Positions 56,036 to 64,000 of a stretch of 64,000 nucleotides of DNA are shown here, one piece after another. This DNA is from Cinnamomum chago (lineage: Eukaryota; Streptophyta; Magnoliopsida; Laurales; Lauraceae). Location of the stretch: NCBI GenBank assembly GCA_038049695.1, contig CP142458.1, forward strand, positions 46,777,001 through 46,841,000, written 5' to 3'. Within the stretch, counting starts at the first letter, position 1, and each line of letters opens with the position of its first letter. The notes beneath the pieces were generated by a model. That model was not told where the DNA came from and searched no databases. It worked only from the letters and a program-made list of their open reading frames with translations. The translations under genes and the position numbers were made by a program.

Positions 56036-56693
56036 TTCAGCTTTTATGCCAAAAATCAAAAGTTCAGGCTTTCATGCATAAAATAATAATAATAATAAAA
56101 ACCAAAATTCGGCTTGCTCGCCAAAAACCAAAAATCTAGCTTTTATGCAAAAAATAAAAAAAACAAAAACAAAACAAAATTTGGCTTTTAGGCCAAAAAA
56201 TAAAAAATCCAGCTTTTATGCCAAAAAAATTAAATTTTCAGCTTCCGCGCCAAAAGATTCAAAATTTGACTTTCACGCCAAAAAACCAAATCCTTAGCTT
56301 TCATGCCAAAAAATAAAATCTTGTTTCCATGCCAAAAAAAAAAAAAAAAAACTGCTTTCATGCAAAAAATAAAAATCTGGCTTTTATGCCACGAGCAAAA
56401 ATTTGGCTTCCATGCCACAAACATTTGGCTCTTATGCCACAAACAAATTTTGGCTTCCATGCCACAAAAACTTGGCTCTCATGCCACAAAATTTTTTTGG
56501 CTCTCATGCCACAAACAAGCATTGGCTCTCACGCCAAAATACCCTAATTTGGCTTTTACGCCCCCAAAAGAAAAAAAATATGCCTTTCATGCTAAAACCA
56601 AGCCTTTTGGCTTCTATACCATTCTAAAATTCGGCTTTCGAGCCATCCATCCAAAAACTGGGCTTTTTGCCACAAAATCTGGCTTTCACGCCA
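56036..56693. repeat. Minisatellite of GGCTTTCATGCC-like units
   Basis: About 24 units recur every 22-33 bp, each a GGC(T/C)...(A/G)(T/C)GCC word separated by A-rich spacers (CACAAAA, CCAAAAA). Most units keep the GGC/GCC ends while the middle varies. Confidence 0.85.
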
Positions 56694-58445
56694 AATCAAT
56701 CTTTTAACAAAAACTTTTCACAAAATGATAACCTTTTTTTTATCAAGTTTTCAAACAAACATTCTCATTTAACTTTTACTTAGATTTTTTTTCAACAAAG
56801 ATTGAGTGAAAGGAGGGAACAAAAAAAGAGGGAAAAGTACTATAAAAAAAGAAATGATAAAGCACTTGAAAAAGTGTACTGAAAATTATATATACATGGG
56901 TTACAAAAAAAAAAGAGTTTATCAAGAAGAATCAAGAGTTCAAACAAGCATGGTCTTCAACCAATGCTTGAACTCTTGAAGCAATCTCTTGGCCTCAGCC
57001 TTCAATGCTTATAGGCCACACATTCTCCAAATTCTTCTCCGCATACTGAACCTTCTCCAAGGCTTGTTGTACGACCACATTGGAAGATCTTGTTGATCAG
57101 CGAGGTGTATCGGTGACAGGCCCTTTACCCTTGTTTGTTTAGAGGAACCACCTAAAAAGGTTGGAAAAGAAAAGCCATCATCAAAATGACAAGAATTTCA
57201 CTAAGACAAAAATCCTAACGAAATTTCGGCATTGTTACGGGGCAATTCCGAAGAAAAGGAAAATGCCCAAAAAAGATGGAAAGTTTGAAGATGAACTCAA
57301 TATCACTACGAGCTCATATTCAAGGACCGATCCTCAAAGAAAGCTTGGACTCAAACATTGCTATGAGACCAAGCACTCTTCTCAAATCTCCGCAAAATTG
57401 GAGAACTCAACTTTGCTCTGAGCTCGGAACTCCAAAACTTGCAAAACTTTCCAGGTAAACATCATCTTGCCATTCTCCCAATTCAATTCACAAACTCATG
57501 CGTTGCAAAAACAGTTTCATGCATTAGATGCTAGGAAACAGTTAATCAAAGTTTGACCAATTCCAACCCAACTTGGTCAAAACCAATCAAACTTTGTTAA
57601 AGTCAAAAATTCATGTTGACTTGACCTAGAAACCCTAGCCCTTTTATTTGATGCATCCAAAAAAAAATGCATGAACATATTAATTTGCATAGCCTCATTA
57701 TCATGGTGAGCGAAAAAAAAAACACAAAAGAGAAGGAAACCTCTTAAAAAAAAATTAAAAGAGGAATTTTCAAAAAAGAAAAAAAATAGAAAAAAGCGGG
57801 GCCCACGATCATGGCCCACTAGGCCACATGGCTATACGGCCAAGTCCGTACGGCCACAAAAAAAAAAACCAAAAAAAAGAAAAGAAAAGAAAGAAAGAAA
57901 ATTGTGAGAAAAAAGGGGGAAAAAGAGAAAGGAAAGAAAAAAAAAACTAGAAGAAAGGTTTCTTTTCTTGATCCCTACTTCGACATGGAGTTTTCTTAAA
58001 GAAGAAGACTTGTTTGAAGCCATTGATGAAGATGAAGATGAACTTGAAGATCTTTGGAGAAGGGAAGCTCTTTGTCCTAAAGAACTCTTAGGATCTTTGC
58101 AAAAAAGAAAGCAATAAGTGCAAGGCAGCCAATCTCTCTTTGCTTTTATAGAGGAGATCAAACCAAAGAAGGAAACAAGGAAAAAGGAAAGGAGGTAAGT
58201 GCTAAAAATTAGAAACTTCCTAAAAGAAAGAAAGTTTGAGAGATTCTCTCCCAAAGAAAAATAGTTTGAAAGATTCTCTCCAAGAAAATATATTTTGAGA
58301 TATTCTTTACCTAATGGATATATTTTGAGATATTCTCTACAAAAGTGACCCCACATGAGATCTAAGCCATCTTTAAAGGTTTAAGATCCCATGGGTTAGC
58401 CCACATGAGCCAGGTTTGACCACTTAGACACTAAAAGGGGCTTCC

Positions 58446-58551
58446 TACCAATTGTGCCCACCCAAAGTTTTGGAAATCCTCGTCCAGCAAAAACCCTCTC
58501 ACTAAGAGCATACCAATTGTGCCCACCCAAACTTTTGGAAATCCTCGTCCA
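58446..58551. repeat. Direct repeat, two units 64 bp apart
   Basis: TACCAATTGTGCCCACCCAA and TTTTGGAAATCCTCGTCCA occur together at 58446-58487 and again at 58510-58551. Confidence 0.9.
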
Positions 58552-59102
58552 TGCCTCCTTTGAGTTGATTAGACCACCAAAAAAAATAAAAACCAAAGCC
58601 TTATGAGCTTCCAAAATTCAAACCATTCCCACATCATGTATCAAATTGAGCCAAAACCTTGAAATTGACATTTCACAAAAATCCAAATCACTCCAATGGA
58701 CCCGAAATAGTCCCAAAGAGTGACCAAAATCCAAATCCTGACCCCCTAGCTTGCCACATACAACTTGTTAGGTTACAAGGTCAAAAATAAAAGAAATAAA
58801 AAAATTCTCTCGATTGTCTAATGCACCATATAAAGCCTTCAGGTTCACAAGGTAAGAAAAATCCAAAATCCAAAATCCAAAATCCCAAAAACCCAAACCC
58901 AAAACCCTTATGTCATTTTCAAAACTTTGCCTTGAGATCATACATGATCCCTCTCACCGCCATAAAAAAATCCCTTGGAGACTCAAAACACTACTTTATC
59001 AAAAGAGAATTGTTCAAGAGTTTTGATCAAAAGCTCTCTTTCAAAGCTCAAAAGTTCCCTTCGAGGCAACTGACTACAAAACTAATGCAACTCATCACTA
59101 TA

Positions 59103-59116
59103 CCTCAGGGGGCATT
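59103..59116 (+). other. Polypurine tract of the Tat/Ogre-type element
   Basis: CCTCAGGGGGCATT directly precedes the LTR start. The purine core is AGGGGG. Confidence 0.75.
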
Positions 59117-59294
59117 TATTGACACCAAAAATGTCACTTTGCCTCTTCATATACTTTCAAAATCAAATAAGCTTTATGAAACTACATCAAGCCAAGATGG
59201 GCGAAGCTGTTTCAAGCATCAGATATTATCGAAACCATCTAAAAACGTTAAGATCCTTCAAAATAGCGTTAAGAAGGGTGCATAGGAAGTTTTG

Positions 59295-59577
59295 GGCCAT
59301 TTCGACATCATTTGGCCTGACTTCACTATTCCAACGGCCAAAAAAGGAGCTCCTGCCGGCATTGAAGATAGGGACCTTGTTTCACAAAACGGAGCAAACA
59401 TTTGGTCCCAAAATGCTACTAGAAGGCTCTACATCAAATTTCGGGCCATTCCGACATTGTTTGGCCCAAAGTGCAAAATCGGAGACATCAAATCTTCAAT
59501 CAAAGCATGTGAATGGTCTCAAAATACTTCCAAGAGGCTCTATGTCAAATTTCAAGTCAATCCGACAATGTTTGACC
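59295..59577. repeat. Three 23-bp dyads
   Basis: Positions 59295-59317, 59444-59466 and 59555-59577 at 149 and 111 bp spacing. Arms are GGCCA and TGGCC in the first two and GTCA and TGAC in the third. Confidence 0.82.
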
Positions 59578-59868
59578 TGACATCAACCTTCAAGCAACAA
59601 AGCCAGGCCTCCCGACGACGGAAACCATCGGGGCACATTGATGGTCTCAAAATGCTTCTATAGGCACGTCAAAAGAGGCAAGGACTATCATCGGGTCCTA
59701 TCCCAGGAAAAGACTTGATGGAGTAATAAAAATGTAGAAAGAAAGATTCGTGATGAGGGAGGGCTAGGAATACGTCCTTGCCTCATGGGTTTTGCTTCCA
59801 TCTATTGAAAAAAGGTAGAGGGACGGAGGCAAGGAGAATAAATGGAGTTTGACACATGCGAAGAAGCC

Positions 59869-59876
59869 TATAAATT
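59869..59876 (+). promoter_or_regulatory. TATA box of Tat/Ogre 3' LTR
   Basis: TATAAATT preceded by GAAGCC. Confidence 0.45.
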
Positions 59877-60630
59877 GAGGACACTTATCCCAAGGAAGGA
59901 GGATGAAAGATTGGGAGAGGATTACCAGATAGCAAAAATCTCATCTAGGGTAAGAAGGGGAAGAGGCGAGCAAGATCTCAATCTTCTCCTTCCCCTCTAA
60001 TGACAAAAGCCCATCTTCTGTAATTTCTCTGTAATAGGAGTACAGGCAGTCCTAGAACTGGACAAACCAAAAGCTTAGTGTAAAGCCCGTGGTCTCTGGT
60101 TGTTGAAATAGAATTGTTATACGCACACACATTTCTTCTTCATCTTACTTGTTAGGGATTTTGTATTTGCAATTTGATGGATGCATTTTCACTTTAGCAT
60201 CATTTGATTTACACACACTTGCATTGATTTAAAATATCTTGAAATCTTGATTTATACATGCATTGGTTTTTAGATTTGGAAAAGTATTTGTTTTATGCAT
60301 GTTTTGGTTCTAAACTTGGATGCAATGGTTTTAGAATACAAACTCTGTTGAAAACCTATTTCCTTGTGCATTATATTTGGAAAATCATCTTGAGAATTTA
60401 GGTTTGAGCTTTGCATACATTCATCCTTTCAGAATCATTTTTGTATGCATTTGTTTTAGAAATCAAGCTAGCCTTTGATTTTAAAGTTTCGAATCTTTTA
60501 GGCTTTTTATGGTTCATGTTTTAAAAACCCTTAGAATGATTTAAAACATGTTTTCAAGCTTGATTTAATGGCCCAAAAAATTCCCAACCAAAATTACTTT
60601 AAAAAAAATACATTTTTGGGAAAACAGGAC

Positions 60631-60680
60631 TTTTACCGGCGGACAAAACCACTTTTACCGGCGGTCTCTGTGTCCGCCGC
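60631..60680. repeat. TTTTACCGGCGG pair with inverted TCCGCCG
   Basis: TTTTACCGGCGG at 60631 and 60653 (22-bp spacing), then TCCGCCGCTAAA at about 60673, partly inverted. Confidence 0.8.
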
Positions 60681-60728
60681 TAAACGCAGTTTTTCAAATG
60701 GTCATATTTCTGACCGTTGTGTGGTCTA

Positions 60729-60758
60729 GGTCGACCGAGGCCTGTTTCTAGGTCGACC
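60729..60758. promoter_or_regulatory. GGTCGACC pair upstream of TATA
   Basis: GGTCGACC at 60729-60736 and 60751-60758, 22 bp apart, each followed by GAG. ACTAGCCGTTGG follows, as in the SIRE LTR, and the TATA box is 30 bp downstream. Confidence 0.6.
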
Positions 60759-60787
60759 GAGAGACTAGCCGTTGGACTGTTTTTTGT

Positions 60788-60794
60788 TATAAAG
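60788..60794 (+). promoter_or_regulatory. TATA box of SIRE-related LTR
   Basis: TATAAAG, aligned with the SIRE box at 8328-8336 by the shared upstream block. Confidence 0.6.
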
Positions 60795-61426
60795 TCCATT
60801 CATTTCCAACCTTCTTTTAGGCTTGAACCATGAACCTTTGAGACCATTTTGGAGCCAAAGAAAGGGGAAGAAGTTGGAAAGGCTAGAGGGCTATTTGGAA
60901 ATCAAATACTTGAGTTTTTAAAAGGTACATCATTATAGTTATTTTGATTTCCATTCAAATGAAATTCATGCATGTTCAAATCCTTTGTATTTTCATATAT
61001 GCATGATTTCAAGCCTTTAAAGAGTTGTGTTGCAAACTCAATATCATCTTTGGTAAATTAGATTGGTTTGCAAACTCTCTTATCCTAATCACATGTGTTC
61101 TTAGACTTTTATATTCATACAACTTGTTTGTCTCATTTCTTCAAAGTTGTTTGAAACTTTTATGTGATTAGTTTTTCTCTTCAATCATCATTTTATAAGC
61201 TTTGATTTTAAAATGCATCATGCATTCATTTAAGAGATTCATTGTTGAAATAGATTGAAGTAGAACATTCATACACTTGTGCACACACTTTAACTTGTTT
61301 TAGTGTATGATTGTAATTGGAATTAAACTTTCATATTAGCCTATTTAAGAGGCAATTTCATTGAGCTTAATTTGTATCTCTTAGAGTGATCTTTTGTGAA
61401 GACACTTTCTTAGAGAAAACTTTACA

Positions 61427-61597
61427 TGTAAGGTTATTGCTTAGCCTAAGAAAAGCATCTTGTAAGGTTATTGCTTAGCCTAAGAAAAGCATTTTGTAAA
61501 GGTTATTGCTTAGCCTATAAAAGCACATTGAGAGGTTGTTGTTTAGCCTAGAAAAACAACATTTGTAAGGGTTATTGCTTAGCCTAGTAAAAAGCAT
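61427..61597. repeat. 34-bp minisatellite, five units
   Basis: Units start near 61427, 61461, 61495, 61529 and 61564 with TGTAAGGTTATTGCTTAGCC and end AAAAGCAT. The homologous repeat in the SIRE LTR has two units. Confidence 0.88.
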
Positions 61598-61817
61598 AAA
61601 CAGTGGAAATCCGGTGGGGTGATTGGATCACAAGCCGGTAGTGGACGTAGGCATTGAGGCCGAACCACTATAAACCTTGGTGTTGTGGTGCTTGCATTTG
61701 TGGTGATTCATTTATTAGCTTCCGCATATTGTATGGTTAATCATTACATGTGACTAGTTTTTGTTAAGTAATTAAAATTTGTCTTAATTGGTCACAATTG
61801 TAGCTCACCCTATTCAA

Positions 61818-61848
61818 CCCCCCCCCCCCCCCGCCCCCCCCCCCCCCC
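61818..61848. repeat. C15-G-C15 homopolymer tract
   Basis: Fifteen C, one G and fifteen C, located 28 bp before the LTR end. The equivalent tract in the SIRE LTRs has 11 and 8. The length may be unreliable in assembly. Confidence 0.9.
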
Positions 61849-61878
61849 TCTAGGGTTAGGATCCCAAGGACTTTCAAT

Positions 61879-61891
61879 TGGTATCAGAGCC
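61879..61891 (+). other. Primer binding site, initiator Met tRNA type
   Basis: TGGTATCAGAGCC, 2 bp after the LTR, with the same spacing as in the SIRE element. Confidence 0.93.
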
Positions 61892-61976
61892 AAGTGCTCT
61901 ATCTTATAGGATCAAGTGTTTGGAACTCTTGATTAGGTGTAAAAACCTAGAGTCAAAACCCTAGAGTTGTCCTTTT

Positions 61977-63392
61977 ATGAAAATCATTAGAATGGACTCT
62001 ACTATGCTAGACTTTGTAGATTCTTCTAGACCCCTCATTCTTCCTTCTATTGGATATTCAAACCCTCAATTAAATGAATACCGATTTGATTCAAAAGAGG
62101 AAGAAAATGAGTATGATGAAGATGATCTTCAACAAGCCTATAATGAATTATATACATTATCTTCAAAGCTTGATAAGAGAAATAAAAGTTTAAAAGAAGA
62201 ATCAAATAGACTAAACAAAGAGCTAGTCTCTTCTAAAGATGAACTTAGAGAGAAAGAAGAAGTAATAAAATGTCTAGACTCTAAGTTCATGATCTCTTTA
62301 AATAATCTATCCAACATTCAAGACGAACTAAAAGAATTAAAGATGGATTATGATAATGTCAATAAGGAAAATTTAATTCTAAGAGATCAAATAAAAAGGC
62401 AAGACAAAGACTTTAACAATTTAGAAGCCAAGTTGATTAAAAGTAAGTTAAAAACCCAAGAGCTTGGATCTAATGTTGTTAATGAACTAAAGCTTGAATT
62501 AAAACTTGCCAATGAAGAGCTAAGCAAATATAAGGAAATTGAAAATGAACTTTCTAAAGTCAAAAATGAAAATTCAATCCTTATAACCAAAGTCACTCAA
62601 CTTGAAAGCTATAAACAAAAGTATGAGTGCAAGTTTACCCAAAGTGAAGATAGACTTGAAAAATTATTTAAATTGGGTAAACCTCATGGAGATAGGACGG
62701 GTCTTGGATTTAATAGGAATATGTCATATGACCCTAAATTCACCAACACTTTTGTGAAAGGTGAGTCCTCATTCTCTAGCACTCTTTCTCAAATGTCCAA
62801 AACAAAATGTCATTATTGTGGTAAAGAAGGACATTTCAAATTTGAGTGCAAACTAAGAAGAAGAAGCCTTGTGTCCAAACCCATCTTTGAACTAAAAAAT
62901 GTAGAATCAAAATCTATGAAGGGTAAGACACTAAAAATCAAGGAAGGCTCCAAAAAGATTAAACAAGTTAAATCATTTAAAATGGAGTCTCCTAAGATAG
63001 ATTCTAAAAAGCTTAAACAAGTTAAACCAAGCTTGAAAGAATCTAAGAACCAAAAGCTTCTCAACATATCTCCCTTATATCAACCCATGAAAGAACTTTT
63101 GAAGAAAGTTGCTAAGTTAAATTTAAAATTCAAAAGTCAAGTGAAGAGAGAAAATAAGAAGAAAAGAAAAGTGAAGCAATCCCCTAAGAAACAAACTCAC
63201 CAACATCAAAAGACTAATCACCAATCTAAGCCAAATTTAGTCAAATCTAAATATCATGGTGATAAGTTCAAATTGAAAATTTATCAAGCTAAATCTCCTT
63301 TAGTTGGTGAGAATTCCAAACTAGACCTCAAAGTTCAACCCTCTCAAGACCTTAGGTGGATTCCTAAAGTTATTTACCTAGACAAACCTTAG
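61977..63392 (+). CDS. Coiled-coil and zinc-knuckle protein of a SIRE-related element
   Basis: An intact 471-codon frame starts at the first ATG, about 85 bp after the primer site; Met6 (MDSTMLDF) is an alternative. Residues 41-49 are acidic. Residues about 50-232 form a long heptad-rich coiled coil beginning LQQAYNELYTLSSKLDKRNK. A CCHC knuckle is at C278, C281, H286 and C291. Residues 293-440 are Lys-rich with no recognised fold, ending PSQDLRWIPKVIYLDKP. The coiled coil plus knuckle matches in layout residues 370-550 of the Gag-Pol at 2434-7251 ([20 protein letters not shown]). The main gag domain, the first knuckle and protease are absent. It may be a Gag-derived nucleic-acid-binding protein of a non-autonomous element; the function is not known. 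Confidence 0.85.
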   Translation: MKIIRMDSTMLDFVDSSRPLILPSIGYSNPQLNEYRFDSKEEENEYDEDDLQQAYNELYTLSSKLDKRNKSLKEESNRLNKELVSSKDELREKEEVIKCLDSKFMISLNNLSNIQDELKELKMDYDNVNKENLILRDQIKRQDKDFNNLEAKLIKSKLKTQELGSNVVNELKLELKLANEELSKYKEIENELSKVKNENSILITKVTQLESYKQKYECKFTQSEDRLEKLFKLGKPHGDRTGLGFNRNMSYDPKFTNTFVKGESSFSSTLSQMSKTKCHYCGKEGHFKFECKLRRRSLVSKPIFELKNVESKSMKGKTLKIKEGSKKIKQVKSFKMESPKIDSKKLKQVKPSLKESKNQKLLNISPLYQPMKELLKKVAKLNLKFKSQVKRENKKKRKVKQSPKKQTHQHQKTNHQSKPNLVKSKYHGDKFKLKIYQAKSPLVGENSKLDLKVQPSQDLRWIPKVIYLDKP

Positions 63393-64000
63393 GACCTTGA
63401 ACCTCCTTGACCAACCTATTCTTTAATAGTTAAATCACTTTGTTGGTCATGTTGCATTTGCATTTTTGTTTCTTTTAGTTACATCTATTAAAATGCATTG
63501 CTTCTTTATGATCGATTGATTTTGTCTTCATGCACCATTCTAAGTTACATATCATGGTTTCCAAAATCTTTTGATTATAATTTCATCATGTTAGATTTGC
63601 TTTTTGCTCACATTTAGCTTTATGTTTTGCATTGCATTTCTACATGATTAATTGATTGTGATTTTAAAAGCTTTTATAGCTAGATTTTTCATGATCAATT
63701 GGTGTTGAATCATTTGTGTAGATGTCATAGTAAGATTATTTGAACAAATGATTTGAATCAATTCAAGTTTTTCCATGGATTTCTAAGTTATACTTTTATA
63801 TGGAAAATCATTGTTTTGAAAAATCAACTTGTATGTGTTTCTTTTAAGTAATATCTCTTAAAATACAATGTTGATAATTGATCTTCAAAATCATTCTTTT
63901 TATGCACATTGTTGGATTTTGTTTATCAAAATGATTTGAAGATTGTTTGAATGGAAATGCTCTATAACCTCATTAGTTATAATCATCTAAGCATGTTCCA
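63393..64000 (+). other. AT-rich non-coding sequence downstream of the ORF
   Basis: No gene, integrase or protease motif is visible in the 608 bp to the window edge. Short ATGATTAATTGATTGTGATT-like and TGATCAATTG-like strings recur. Whether pol follows outside the window cannot be seen. Confidence 0.6.

Larger units (their letters stand above)
54913..59102 (+). other. Long 3' region of the Tat/Ogre-type element
   Basis: These 4.2 kb between the pol stop and the polypurine tract have no recognisable gene. The region is A-rich, with poly-A and poly-T runs. It holds two families of degenerate short repeats (55380-56010 and 56036-56693) and a 64-bp-spaced direct repeat (58446-58551). A short plus-strand frame at 57161-57421 and a minus-strand frame around 56950-57130 are open but not recognised. 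Long 3' regions are usual in Tat/Ogre elements. Confidence 0.7.
59117..60149 (+). mobile_element. 3' LTR of the Tat/Ogre-type element, diverged and cut
   Basis: It starts TATTGACACCAAAAATGTCA, the terminal TG changed to TA. The first 540 bp or so match the Tat-type LTRs at 12296 and 30160, including three dyads at 59295, 59444 and 59555. Beyond about 59660 there is no clear match, suggesting a deletion or different subfamily. A TATA box (TATAAATT, 59869-59876) is present. The next element begins at 60150 before a recognisable CATCA end. Confidence 0.8.
60150..61876 (+). repeat. 5' LTR of a SIRE-related copia element
   Basis: This 1,727 bp LTR runs from TGTTAGGGATTTTGTATTTG to AAGGACTTTCA. 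Its last part parallels the SIRE LTR: AGCTCACCCTATTCA, a C run, then TCTAGG and GGACTTTCA. It also shares the GGTCGACC pair upstream of the TATA box and a minisatellite in the same relative place. It is followed by a perfect primer site. Confidence 0.93.

Noticed and set aside
56036..56693. CRISPR-like regular repeat
   Set aside because: Units are degenerate, spacers are short and A-rich, and the context is a plant retrotransposon 3' region.
57161..57421. Possible host gene (86-codon Lys-rich frame)
   Set aside because: Low-complexity A-rich sequence within the Tat 3' region, no recognisable domain, overlapping frames of similar length.
58000..58360. Ser/Phe-rich 174-codon minus-strand frame (57832-58356)
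   Set aside because: Antisense of AAAGAAA-rich DNA; the composition explains the open frame and no motif is present.
30160..60149. 30160-32742 and 59117-60149 as the two LTRs of one element split by nested insertions
   Set aside because: Orientation and order fit, but the LTRs match only over the first 540 bp or so and differ strongly afterwards. I keep them as separate subfamily members; a full alignment could change this.

Overview
This window looks like repeat-filled intergenic DNA of a seed plant, most likely an angiosperm with a large genome. Almost every stretch can be assigned to a long terminal repeat (LTR) retrotransposon of a plant lineage: Ty1/copia (SIRE/Maximus-type and a second lineage) and Ty3/gypsy (Tekay/Del-type chromoviruses and Tat/Ogre-type). 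I found no convincing host gene, tRNA, rRNA or CRISPR array. One element (SIRE-type, 418-8903, minus strand) looks complete and young. One ORF at the right edge (61977-63392, plus strand) is intact but belongs to an element with no pol visible. All other coding regions are broken.

Layout. 1-10362: LTR of copia family B, split by the intact SIRE element (target duplication GGGAC). 10363-11389: Tekay gag/protease/RT remnant. 11390-27544: a Tekay chromovirus on the minus strand with two LTRs (11635-16802 and 24785-27544). A Tat-type solo LTR sits in its 3' LTR (12296-14715) and a 3.1 kb Tekay-type solo LTR in its protease (20063-23176). 27545-30159: gag and truncated LTR of another minus-strand Tekay element, cut by a Tat-type 5' LTR (30160-32742) with primer site and leader. 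33045-42782: plus-strand Tekay element whose 5' LTR contains another solo LTR (33844-36943) and whose pol is truncated. 42783-44224: Tat-type 3' end with an antisense accessory ORF. 44225-47983: a further Tekay-like LTR. 47984-49097: two LTR fragments on the minus strand. 49098-54706: a rearranged tandem of copia family B in which two nearly identical pol blocks flank one LTR. 54708-60149: the 3' end of a Tat/Ogre-type element (pol tail, 4 kb repeat-rich 3' region, polypurine tract, LTR). 60150-64000: 5' LTR and first ORF of a SIRE-related, probably non-autonomous copia element.

The most unusual signal is not a gene. Nearly every LTR family here carries clusters of short self-complementary words (for example CGCTCGAGCG, TCGGTCGACCGA, GGCGGCTAGCCGCC). 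They are arranged in pairs about 19-23 bp apart. In the Tekay-type LTRs the cluster lies at the same place, about 1.35-1.65 kb into the LTR, but the word differs between subfamilies, with at least one compensatory change that preserves the palindrome. It also lies downstream of a TATA box and a splice-donor-like site spaced about 250 bp apart. A second periodic signal is a 23-bp dyad repeated every 147-159 bp in the Tat-type LTRs. These could be RNA dimerisation/packaging hairpins or protein-binding arrays; that is inference.

Relative ages from nesting: the SIRE element is the youngest insertion visible. The solo LTRs are younger than the elements they interrupt. The Tekay and Tat remnants are the oldest layers.
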